This document shows, in pieces, positions 37,453 to 46,504 of a DNA stretch of 64,000 nt; position 1 is the stretch's first letter, and each line of letters starts with the position of its first letter. The position numbers and the translations under genes are program-made. The notes beneath the pieces are model-generated. The model was not told the origin of the DNA. It did no database searches and saw only the letters and a list, made by a program, of their open reading frames with translations. Origin of the DNA: Sphingobacterium daejeonense (GTDB lineage: Bacteria > Bacteroidota > Bacteroidia > Sphingobacteriales > Sphingobacteriaceae); NCBI RefSeq assembly GCF_901472535.1, contig NZ_LR590470.1, forward strand, positions 1,302,001 through 1,366,000. Reading direction: 5' to 3'.

Positions 37453-38180
37453 TTAATTTTCTTCTCTATCGTAGTATCGAATTTTAACCCAATAAAGACC
37501 TGCAGAAGGTATTTGGTGGTAACCTTTGTCATCAAATCTACCTTCAATTTGATTTAAGTTTAGGGATGATTTGAGAGGGTGTTATAATAGTTGAGATGCT
37601 AGACATTGCTACAGTAAACTTATATTCTTTCCCTTTATCATCAACTAAACTCGCTTTAGCTAATGTTTTGATCTAAATCATAGTTAGTTGAATAAGGATA
37701 ATTTCCAGATGAATTCTTACATAAAGCATTTTAGTGATATGTGATTTTGATTGGTCAAAAACTATCGGAGAATTAGGATCTAAGCTTACTTCTCTAAAAT
37801 TCAAAGGAGGTTGATGAGTTTTAATCTCAAGTAGGTAAGTTTTTTTCTCACCATTTTTATGTGTTATGGGATATTCTATTTTTCTACCATTAATAAAATA
37901 ATCTTGAAGATTTGTAATTAAAGTGTCGCTACCTGATTTTAATTCATTTCCATCCTCTAATTCAATTTTTGGTTCGATCGCTGTCAAATATATTCCCGGT
38001 GGAACAGTTGCTGTTATTATCCCGTTTTGATGATTTATAGAAACTGGAATTTGATCCGCGGAATTAGTTACTTGGAAGGATTTGATCTTTGCTTTAGATT
38101 CTTCCTCATAAGGAAGGGTGTTAGTCTTTGTTACAAGAGGAAAAGACTAAAAGACTCATAATAAATAAATTGATTCTCAT
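37453..38180 (-). pseudogene. Lipoprotein related to the DUF5018-like neighbour, with four or more frameshifts
   Basis: A coherent reading appears only by switching frames. It runs as a lipoprotein signal ending LVFSSCNKD (ATG 38180), a shift near 38130, a long stretch from TNTLPYEEESKAKIKSF to HITKMLYV (open 37673-37987 and upstream), a shift near 37705 (NSSGNYPYSTNYDLDQ), another near 37665 (LAKASLVDDKGKEYKFTVA), and one near 37560 (LNLNQIEGRFDDKGYHQIP), to a stop at 37453. About 242 residues. The DGNELKSGSDTL and HKNGEKKTYLLEI parts resemble the neighbour's Ig-like domain. It may be a true pseudogene or only badly sequenced. Confidence 0.6.
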
Positions 38181-38237
38181 TTTTAAATGGTTAAAAAAAT
38201 AGAAATTGTGTTGCTGTCATTAATTTTAATTAACAAG

Positions 38238-38260
38238 CCAGTGTAATGACATTACACTGG
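38238..38260. promoter_or_regulatory. Perfect 11-1-11 palindrome between HmuY and lipoprotein genes
   Basis: Arms CCAGTGTAATG (38238-38248) and CATTACACTGG (38250-38260) around a single A. It lies 35 bases after the HmuY stop and 58 before the next gene. There is no U-tract directly after it on either strand, so an operator or RNA-processing hairpin is as likely as a terminator. Confidence 0.5.
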
Positions 38261-38295
38261 AAAATAGCGGGCTTTTCAAAAATTAGAATGAGATT

Positions 38296-39000
38296 TTAGA
38301 ATTTCTTATAATCGAAACTCATAAAAGGGAAGTTATTAGCAGCACGATCTGCATTTGGAGTTTCTCCCTTGTATACTGAACGCAATTTTATCTTATAACT
38401 ATCTCCAGTTGATTTGTTTACAAGAATATATGTTCTAGAATTAAATGAACTCATAATATGGGTTCTGATGTTATAGATATACCAACCCGGATTTGTTCTA
38501 TTTCCACTTCCGGATAAACTATTATATCCTGCTGTTCCGTTTGGAATGTGTACTCTATCAAATTGATCTGGAAATATAACATCATTTATTTCCTGATTTA
38601 CATAATACAAATCATATTTAGCAGTATTCACGGTGAAATTCGCATTAGCTGTACCACTGAATTTGAAGTCATAATCATTCTCTGTTCCACCGTCATTCGA
38701 TGAAAGCTTGAAATAATAAGTATCGGCAGGGTTTTTCCATTGGCTTTCATCAACTTCATCAGGTACTGATCCCTGGCTGAAATCTCTGGCACCATAGCTT
38801 CCATCCGAATTAATGGTTAAATAGCCTTTGGTATTTGGGGCAGTGAAATTAGTAGTGGCATTAGTGGACTCACCACTTAGGACTTCCATTTTTAAGTTAG
38901 AATTTTCAAAATCAAAGTCACTATCTTTTTGGCATGATGAATTAATTACCATTATCAACGCAGACAATAGCAATGGTAAGGATCTGAATGTATATTTCAT
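38296..39000 (-). CDS. HmuY-family haem-binding lipoprotein, third copy
   Basis: 234 residues. Lipobox Cys23 (VINSSCQKD). The C-terminal HmuY core is visible: GWYIYNIRTHIMSSFNSRTY, then DSYKIKLRSVYKG and a terminal FMSFDYKK strand. The middle part is more divergent than the other two copies and lacks the usual WDIAF segment. HmuY proteins take haem from host proteins and pass it to the HmuR receptor. His in the IRTHIM turn matches a His in copy 1 (LKTHLA) and is a candidate ligand. Third of three tandem HmuY-type genes. Confidence 0.7.
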   Translation of the reverse strand: MKYTFRSLPLLLSALIMVINSSCQKDSDFDFENSNLKMEVLSGESTNATTNFTAPNTKGYLTINSDGSYGARDFSQGSVPDEVDESQWKNPADTYYFKLSSNDGGTENDYDFKFSGTANANFTVNTAKYDLYYVNQEINDVIFPDQFDRVHIPNGTAGYNSLSGSGNRTNPGWYIYNIRTHIMSSFNSRTYILVNKSTGDSYKIKLRSVYKGETPNADRAANNFPFMSFDYKKF

Positions 39001-39092
39001 GGTTTTTAGTTTTTGCCTTTAGGCATTAATTAATTTGGGTTATTCTATTCCAATTATTTAGAGCATTCATTTTTGAAAAGAAGCTCGCTATG

Positions 39093-39887
39093 TTATTTTT
39101 TAATCTCAAATTTTTTGCTGTTTTTCGGGACCAATACATAATCAAATGTGATATATACTTTTGGGGCATCCCTTCTCCATCCGGTCGAGTCCAGCCTGTC
39201 CTTGTAGAGTGATAAGATTCTCAATTTTGCATAATTACCTTTTGCCGTACGGATAACAGCCGTTCTCGGTGGTGAAGTTCTCCCATTATTTAGCTTCCAA
39301 GGCTGATTCATTGGATAAACAACATGCTGAAATTGATGCGACCCATCTCTTAATAGGTCTCCATTAAAATCGTATAAATACCAACCAATACCTTCTCCAA
39401 ACATTCCATAATTGTCCGTCCCATAACGGTCCTTTCTAGTTTGAAATTCCTTATCATCCGGAATATCAACTACTTGATCGAATTCCTTTTCGACTAGCAA
39501 AATTCCGCCTTCGGCAGTATTGCCATAACCGTGGTTCTGGGGATCTTTGCCATTGTTTCCAGAGATAAATGAGTTTACTAAACCTCCAAATGCGATATCC
39601 CAATTTCTAGTTTGCAAATGCTCTTGCCCCAATGCTTTATTGGATTCTAAACTATAATAGATATTGGGTGCTGCAGTTTGAAAATTATTAGCCTGTGATC
39701 CGGGGAGGTTATTTACTCTGGTCAGTTTATAAAAAAGATCACTTTCTTCTTTTATCTCTTCCGGTGGTTTTTTATCATCAATTATATCGTCACTTTTTCC
39801 ACAGGAGTATAATCCCAAAACAAAGGAAACAATAATAAATGCTTTAAATCCACGGAAAATCTTAAACCTATACACTCTTAAATTCAT
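39093..39887 (-). CDS. HmuY-family haem-binding lipoprotein, second copy
   Basis: 264 residues. Lipobox Cys29 (LGLYSCGKSD). HmuY features: RNWDIAFGGLVNSFISGNNG, GGILLVEKEFDQVVDIP, GIGWYLYDFNGDLL, AVIRTAKGNYAKLRILSLYK and VYITFDYVLVP. In the ligand turn it has SHQFQH instead of the KTH/RTH of the others, so its haem pocket may differ. A Fur-like 19-mer lies 8 bases upstream of its start (39896-39914), which suggests it can be transcribed separately under iron control. Confidence 0.78.
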   Translation of the reverse strand: MNLRVYRFKIFRGFKAFIIVSFVLGLYSCGKSDDIIDDKKPPEEIKEESDLFYKLTRVNNLPGSQANNFQTAAPNIYYSLESNKALGQEHLQTRNWDIAFGGLVNSFISGNNGKDPQNHGYGNTAEGGILLVEKEFDQVVDIPDDKEFQTRKDRYGTDNYGMFGEGIGWYLYDFNGDLLRDGSHQFQHVVYPMNQPWKLNNGRTSPPRTAVIRTAKGNYAKLRILSLYKDRLDSTGWRRDAPKVYITFDYVLVPKNSKKFEIKK

Positions 39888-39895
39888 AATGTTTT

Positions 39896-39914
39896 ATTTG
39901 TAATGATTCTAAAT
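39896..39914. promoter_or_regulatory. Fur-like 19-bp palindrome upstream of second HmuY gene
   Basis: ATTTGTAATGATTCTAAAT, a 9-1-9 inverted repeat with two mismatched pairs. The half ATTCTAAAT is identical to that in the box before the TonB receptor (43172-43190), and its reverse complement is in the box before araC (43354-43372). Confidence 0.55.
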
Positions 39915-40002
39915 AATAGTAAAATTACTAAGCTCTCTTTCTATCGTATCTATGAAATCCGGCAATTCATTTATGATATCTGATAAAATTTATCGCACAT
40001 GG

Positions 40003-40770
40003 TTACCGACGGCCGCTCGTATTCAAATTTCTACTTCCATCTTCTTGAACGTAGTAACGAAAAGTGTAATAAGGAGCAGGCCATTTCATATTGGTTACTG
40101 CTTGTGGGTTTCCCTTGTAAGAATTTACAATCTGCAGCTTTGCAAATTTCCCGTCCTGAAGTTTGATTACATAGGTTCTATTGGGTAGTGGTATAGCTAA
40201 ATGTGTTTTGAGGCTATATAGAAACCATCCATCTGAATATTCATTGGAAGCCCATCCTATTTTTGAAACAGTGCTTTTTTCAAATTCCTCATCTGAGGGG
40301 GCTTCATTTACAAGATGGTAAGCTTGGCGGACTAATACTACTCCTGTATTTGTAGCTGGCCCTTCATATCCTGGATTGAATTTATCTTTGGCATTATTAA
40401 CGAACAACTCAGAATTGTACGGTCCTGTAAATGCGATATCCCAAGCCAATGTCTTTAGCCATCTGAGAGAATCTGCTTTATTCTTTATCCAGATCTGTCT
40501 TTTATCTTTAAAATTGAACAAAAAAGTATGAAATGGTCTTTTGACTTTCCCTTCAACTCCTTCAGCCATCGATGCCTCAGTATCTCCTGGCAAATCTCTG
40601 ATTACCACACTGACACCATCATCCAAACTCGGAAGCGGATCGTCTTTTTCTTTTCCACAGGAATATATGATCATGAGAAATCCGACGAGTGCAGAATATA
40701 GGAGGTATCTTCGGACATTTGATTGGTTATCTTTTGTTATGGTTTTTTGATTCTTCATCATATTGCTCAT
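40003..40770 (-). CDS. hmuY: HmuY-family haem-binding lipoprotein, first copy
   Basis: 255 residues (an ATG four or five codons in is equally possible as start). Lipobox Cys38 (LMIIYSCGKEKD). Complete HmuY core: KTLAWDIAFTGPYNSELFVN, TGVVLVRQAYHLVNEAPSD, SDGWFLYSLKTHLAIPLPNR, TYVIKLQDGKFAKLQIVNSY, APYYTFRYYVQEDGSRNL. It is the closest of the three to HmuY proteins known from this family. The gene starts 15 bases after the TonB receptor stop, as in the hmuRY arrangement. Surface-anchored haemophore by family knowledge; the exact ligand is inferred. Confidence 0.85.
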   Translation of the reverse strand: MSNMMKNQKTITKDNQSNVRRYLLYSALVGFLMIIYSCGKEKDDPLPSLDDGVSVVIRDLPGDTEASMAEGVEGKVKRPFHTFLFNFKDKRQIWIKNKADSLRWLKTLAWDIAFTGPYNSELFVNNAKDKFNPGYEGPATNTGVVLVRQAYHLVNEAPSDEEFEKSTVSKIGWASNEYSDGWFLYSLKTHLAIPLPNRTYVIKLQDGKFAKLQIVNSYKGNPQAVTNMKWPAPYYTFRYYVQEDGSRNLNTSGRR

Positions 40771-40785
40771 GTTTATTATTGAATT

Positions 40786-43157
40786 CTATTTTTCTTTCTT
40801 TATCCATCTATAACTTAATCCTGCCAAATACATTCTGCCCGGTTGCCCAAGCATATATCGGTGAGTAAAACCCATAGCATTATCAACCATAAATCTGAAG
40901 GTCAATTGCTTGTTGAAGAATGGCTTTTCCACTGCAAAATTGAGTAGGGTATGAGCAGGAACAAAAGCATCATATTGATCGATAAATTGATTACCATTAA
41001 TTTCTTGGAAGGGATATTTACCACGTATACTGGCTCTGACATTCAAATTCAATTGCCAAGGCTCATATTCATAGCTTCCTTTGATATTGAACATGTGCCT
41101 GGATCTGTCCTCAATTCCCCAATAATCTGACTTCCTAGATTGCCGAAATTCTGAAGTATAGGGATTGTTGATTTGGTTATAAGGAAACTTTCCAGCAGCT
41201 ATACTATCTAAAACACTTAAATCCTTAGCTTCCAAAAATTGATATCCTAGAGATACATGGAGGTTCCTTTTAATGCTATAACTAAAAGAGGTTTCAAAAC
41301 CTCGGTTCATGGCTTTTGGCAAATTTCTATAACTGTATATCTGCGATATTTCCGTCCCATTGGCTACACTGATGGTGTTGATTTGATTATTGATTCTATG
41401 GTAAAAAGCAGTAAGTTCAACGTGTATATTTGGATTGGGATCCCAATGAAGACCAGCATTACTCGAAATACTAGTCTCAGCTTTCAAATTATCAGCCACG
41501 AGATTGATCATATATAGATTTCGGGAACTGATTTCTCTGTTTTCTTCCATCTGATCCAATATTTCATGCACCCGATTTGCCCGATAATTAAATAGTCGGC
41601 TGCAGGATTGTAGAATACTTGATAAAGCATTTTATAGTCTGGAGCTTTAAAGCCGGCACCAACACCGGCTTTGGCAATCAAGCCAGGAGCTAGATTATAT
41701 TCCATCCCGAAACTTGGACTCAGTTGGCCTTGATATAAGTTGCTATTGTCATATCTTAAACCCAGTGTAGTTTTTAATGGTTCTATAGGTTTCCATTGAC
41801 CTTGCAAGTATCCGAAAATGGAGTTCAAAGACCTCGATGCATCCAAGTCCTGATTATCCATAATTTCAAAACTGGCACCTAATCCTCCTATAAAGTCTAA
41901 ACCTTGATTGACTCGGTAAGACATTTGTTCTTCAATGCGGTGCACACGTTGGCCAAATTCCTCTTGCCCTGCCATAACACCTTGACTCATCCATTCGACC
42001 TTCATCTGATTGTGGAATCTTGAAAAATAATATCGAGTCATGCTCCGAAGTTTAGCATTGATTTGATGGTCATAATTGGCTGAAAGATTTAAATCATAGT
42101 CCTCCTGTTTGTCCTTCAATGTATTTTCTTCAGCCCATGAAGTTTGCATGGTCGAAGTCCGATAAGCTAATCTACCAGTAGCACCAAAGGTACCTTTGCT
42201 ATTAATTTTATACCGTGTCCGGCCTTGGAAACTATAATTATCATATGGTGGAAAGGTGGTACTTTTACTCGATAGAAATTCCTTGTCGGTATTGAATCCA
42301 TCAGTTCGATAATAGTTTCCAGAAAGTACAATTGAGCCTCTTTTATTATGATAGGGACTTTCGACCTCCAACGTTGCATCCACTGTATTTAGGGTCCCAT
42401 ATAATAAACTAGCTTGTAATTGAGGGGTGGAAGACCTTTGTCGTGTAATAATATTTATAGCACCACCCAAAGCATCTGAACCATATAAACTGGAAGATGC
42501 TCCTTTGATGATTTCAATTCTTTCTATATTGGTAACCGATATTCTCGAAAGATCAAAGTTTCCACTATTTCTCCCTAACATAGGTTGACCATCTACCAAT
42601 ACGATGACATAGTTGCTGTTAAACCCTTGTATTTGCACACCCACAGCTCTTGATCCACTAGCCATATCATTTATGATGGCAACTCCTGTTTGTTCTTTCA
42701 GCACCTCATCCAAACGCCTGCTGCCCATCAATTCGATTTCCCGCTTACTGACCATTTTTACTGGCATGGCAGCCCGACTCACATCTATTAAATTGTCTAC
42801 TGAGGGTATCTTTCCTTCAACCTTTACTTCATCAATCGCTGATAGACTAGGTGTGAGAATATAAGTTTTCTTGAGGTTGTTACGTTTGATTTCAACGCTG
42901 TCCGTCAGTCTCTCAAATCCTTGAAGTGATACAGCAATTTTATATTCGCCAGATTTAAGATTCTCAAAAACAAAGTAACCTTTGTTATCAGTAGATACCG
43001 ACCTTGAATTTGGAGAAATATGTAGATTAACATTTGCAACAGGTCTTTGGTTACTGTCAACAACTAAACCGTCTATTTTCCAACCTTTTTGAGCACTCGA
43101 TGATGTACTTAATGTCAATAAAATAAATACTATATATATTCTGTAAAAATTTATCAC
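40786..43157 (-). CDS. TonB-dependent outer-membrane receptor, HmuR-like (one indel)
   Basis: About 790 residues when one C is added to the run 41580-41582 (…NPAADYLIIG then ANRVHEILDQMEENREI); otherwise split in two. Signal peptide about 1-22 (SSSAQKG), from a GTG start at 43157. Carboxypeptidase-like domain (LVVDSNQRPVANVNLHISP); plug (LDEVLKEQTGVAI; IQGFNSNYVIVLVDGQPML; IEIIKGASSSLYGSDALGGA); barrel ending MYLAGLSYRW. The plug and NP-x-A-x-Y-x-I-x-G-ANRV loop are as in FepA/HmuR-type siderophore and haem receptors. First gene of the haem locus, with a Fur-like box just upstream. Confidence 0.87.
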
Positions 43158-43171
43158 AATTCCGCTTCCTT

Positions 43172-43190
43172 ATTTTTAATCATTCTAAAT
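43172..43190. promoter_or_regulatory. Fur-like 19-bp palindrome upstream of the TonB receptor
   Basis: ATTTTTAATCATTCTAAAT, 9-1-9 with two mismatched pairs, 15 bases before the GTG start. Confidence 0.55.
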
Positions 43191-43353
43191 AACGTTACAA
43201 ATGAAGGAATTAAGGCTCATTTTTATTCTATGAAATTCGGTAATTACTATATGAATATTGATATGAAATAATTGATAATGATAAACTTATAATAGGAAAG
43301 GAATATTTAACTAATTCATTCTATAAATAAATGAAATATCTTTTTGGTTAATT

Positions 43354-43372
43354 ATTTAGAATAATTATAAAT
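43354..43372. promoter_or_regulatory. Fur-like 19-bp palindrome upstream of the AraC regulator
   Basis: ATTTAGAATAATTATAAAT, 9-1-9 with one mismatched pair; the best of the three boxes in this locus. Confidence 0.6.
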
Positions 43373-43436
43373 AAATATATATTTGAACGATGATTTAATT
43401 GTTCTTTTAATATTCCATACCAAATTATTAGCTGAA

Positions 43437-44393
43437 ATGTTAGTTAAATGCAAATTAGTAGAATTTGATAAGTGGTTATTTCTTGAGGAAGTTCAGGACC
43501 AATTTCTTCCTTACAAATCTTATCAAAGAAACCAAACGAAATTATCGACAGGTCCATTGAAAAGTCAACAAACATGGGTCAATGGACATGGTCTTTTTAT
43601 ATGGTCTTCGAGGATATCCGTAGACAAGGCTGTTCATTTTCATACTGAAATAATCGGTCAAGCCATCAGTATCTTAATTTTTCAACCCCTCAATGAATCC
43701 ATGGCTTTTGCTTATGAATCTTGCCTCGATGGCCAGGCAAATAATCGAAAATTCTCATCCCTTCATTATTTAAACAGGAATAAAGAGTGCGATTTCCTCT
43801 TTATATCTTTGTCCAAGAGCTTTTTCAAAAATTTAATTGAACGAGATGAAAAACTAAGATTAGATTTTCTAAAAAGACAATCTTTAGAAAACAGTAAATC
43901 CACATCTCAATATTTTGCTGACTCAGCCTTTCAAAATATATCCAGAGAGTTATCCAATATGATTTCTTCGGATACCATTGATCGAAATCATCTGGACGAA
44001 CTTTTGATCAATATCTTTCATGAGAATTATCAAAATATAGAAGTTGCAAATTCTTATGGCCTAGAAGTAGCATCACAAATTGATATCAATAAATTGGAAA
44101 AGGCAAAAAGGGTCCTTGAAGGTAATATCATGCATCCACCAACCCAGAAAGAATTAGCTGAAGAAGTCCTTATGAGTGAAAGTAAATTAAGAAAGGATTT
44201 TAAAAAGTATTACGGCATCACCATTCATGATTTTTTAACACAAATCCGAATGCAGAAAGCTAGAATTTATCTCTTGGTAGACCAATTGACAGTCTATGAG
44301 GTGGCGAGTCTTACGGGTTATGGACATCAAAATAACTTCAGTTATGCCTTCAGGAAATTCTTTGGATACCCTCCAAGGGACTTAAAAGTGTAA
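43437..44393 (+). CDS. AraC-family transcriptional regulator of the haem locus
   Basis: 318 residues from ATG 43437; an in-frame TTG at 43383 would add 18 residues. C-terminal double helix-turn-helix (about 220-318): PTQKELAEEVLMSESKLRKD, then FLTQIRMQKARIYLL, then VYEVASLTGYGHQNNFSYAF with RKFFGYPPRDLK. The N-terminal sensor domain (about 1-200) is not a cupin that I can recognise. The layout resembles PchR-type regulators, which sense a siderophore or haem and activate a TonB receptor. It is divergent from the HmuR-like gene across about 280 bases that hold two Fur-like boxes. Confidence 0.85.
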   Translation: MLVKCKLVEFDKWLFLEEVQDQFLPYKSYQRNQTKLSTGPLKSQQTWVNGHGLFIWSSRISVDKAVHFHTEIIGQAISILIFQPLNESMAFAYESCLDGQANNRKFSSLHYLNRNKECDFLFISLSKSFFKNLIERDEKLRLDFLKRQSLENSKSTSQYFADSAFQNISRELSNMISSDTIDRNHLDELLINIFHENYQNIEVANSYGLEVASQIDINKLEKAKRVLEGNIMHPPTQKELAEEVLMSESKLRKDFKKYYGITIHDFLTQIRMQKARIYLLVDQLTVYEVASLTGYGHQNNFSYAFRKFFGYPPRDLKV

Positions 44394-44465
44394 TACTTTC
44401 AACTGATCATTGTTTTCTGAATTTGAATCATCATTTCACAGTATTTTTTCTTATCTTGGATTAGC

Positions 44466-44488
44466 TTAAACGTTTAAAACGTCTAAAA
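44466..44488. promoter_or_regulatory. LacI-type operator upstream of GH172 gene
   Basis: Perfect palindrome TTAAACGTTTAA (44466-44477) overlapping a second imperfect copy TTTAAAACGTCTAAA. A central CG in an A/T-flanked palindrome is typical of LacI-family sites. It ends about 30 bases before the gene start. Confidence 0.5.
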
Positions 44489-44516
44489 CACTGAATATAA
44501 ATCTAAAGCCTCGAGT

Positions 44517-46467
44517 ATGAACAAATCAATATTCAAGCCTTTTTTGGCCATTTTATTTATTACCTTGTTTTCAAATATTGTCAATGCTCAAAAAAGTGTT
44601 TATAGTTTTTCCGAAGAACTCGATAACTTAACCAGAGCGGACCTTTTGCCTGTATATCGTACTGGTGAATATATTGAACAGGTATCTAGCTATGACCGCA
44701 CAGGCAAAAATGATGACGGTTTTGGAGGTACATATTCCTTTATCAGAAAAGAAGGAGATAACCTGGTGATTGCTGATTTTAAAGGACCAGGTGTTGTGAA
44801 TAGAATTTGGACCCCAACTCCAACCGATGATACCGTAGCATTCTATTTTGATGGAGAGAAAAATGCTAGGTTGAGGATTCGTTTTTCAGATCTGTTCTCC
44901 GGGAAAGTATTTCCTTTTGTGAAAGGAATATCAGGCAATGAAATTGGCGGTTATTATACTTATCTGCCTATTCCATACAAAAAGTCTCTAAAAATTGTAT
45001 TTGAAGGAGAAAAAGTGCTGTTCCTACAAATTCAGAATAGGGAATTGCCAAAGCAAAATGTAACTTCATTCACAGGGAATTTCTCAGCCGAAGAAAAGCA
45101 AAGATTGAAGAAGTTGCTAAGATATATACTGAAGTATCACCCGATTTGAAGCTTTTTGAAAAAGGAAAATCTGGTTCCACCCAAATGGAAGAGAAGAATT
45201 TTGTGATCAACCCTGGAGAGGAAGTTGATTTATTCAGTTCCGATAAAGCTGGTAGAATTGTAGGGATAGAATTGGATGGAGGTTCATCATTTGAAGGCCT
45301 TCAAAAAGATGTCCTCATCTCAGGGAAATGGGATCAAGAAAAAACGAATCCATCTATGCTCCAGTTGCTGATTTTTTTGGGTATGCTTTTGGACAAAAGG
45401 CTATGCGAAGCCTGCTGATGGGGAGCAAAGGGAACCTTAATTATAGCTATTTACCTCTGCCATATGATCAATCTGCAGAATTGAAACTCATCTATAAAAA
45501 GAGAAACAATGCGTTGCAATCCCCAATTTCAGTTAAAGCAAAAGTATATTATAATGACCAGCCTAGAGATAAAAAGAATGAAGGAAAATTCTATGCGGTA
45601 TGGCGTAGAGAAAAGCCTGAAACAGGTAAATACTATGAATTCTTAAAGACTAATGGTAAGGGGCATTATGTAGGTACAATCCATTTGGCTCAAGCACTTC
45701 GCCCTGGGATGACTTTATTTTTTGAAGGTGATGATGTGACGAATATCGACGGAAAACAAAGGTTGCATGGCACGGGTTCTGAAGATTATTATAACGGCGG
45801 GTGGTATGCCTTATTAGACCGATGGGATAGGGGAATTAGCCTTCCTATTCATGGATCGCTGGATTATAGCCTGCCCATGGGTAGAACTGGGGGATATAGA
45901 TTTTTTATGACGGATAAAATGCCGTTTGAGAAGGAAATTGATCATGTAATAGAACATGGTCCTGAAGGGAATGAGTTTCCTGTAGATTATACTTCTATTG
46001 CCATGTATTATGCAGATCAACCTCTTGATAATAGATTAGATCCTACGGATGAGCTACGGGAAGTTTACCTGCCTACTGTTCATGAGTATTTCCCTCAATT
46101 GATGGAGATAACATTGGGAGGAGGAGCAGAAGTAAAACATGATAGGGGGCTCAGGATGCGGTCAGATGGCCAAAATTCTGTTCGTGTTATGCTTACTGAT
46201 GTACCCGAAGGAGAATATAAACTGTCAATATCATATTTTGAAAAAGAAAATGGGGCGGATTTTGCAATATGGCAAAGACAAAAAATGATCATAGACTGGA
46301 AATCTACGCAAGCCGCTCAAGAAAAACTGAACGAGAAAGTATTAATGGGCAACATTAAGATTTCAAAACAAACAAACTCAATTTCATTCCATATCCGAAA
46401 GAATGGAGATAAAGGAAATGAATTTGAACTAGATAGGATATTCTTAGAAAAAATAGGGGATTTATAA
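44517..46467 (+). CDS. DUF2961 protein, glycoside hydrolase family 172-like (two indels)
   Basis: About 650 residues as one gene. One G is missing at 45113 (…RLKK then [18 protein letters not shown]), and one A is missing from the run 45339-45344 (…WDQEK then [18 protein letters not shown]). Signal peptide about 1-25 (SNIVNAQKS). DUF2961 marks: [66 protein letters not shown]172 enzymes include difructose-anhydride-forming and D-arabinofuranosidase types. The palindrome upstream suggests sugar-responsive LacI control. A terminator follows 7 bases after the stop. Confidence 0.85.
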
Positions 46468-46473
46468 CAAAAT

Positions 46474-46497
46474 AGGGGCGTTAATTCGCCCCTTTTT
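46474..46497 (+). terminator. Terminator after GH172 gene
   Basis: Arms AGGGGCG (46474-46480) and CGCCCCT (46487-46493), T-run. Confidence 0.8.
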
Positions 46498-46504
46498 ATT
46501 GATA

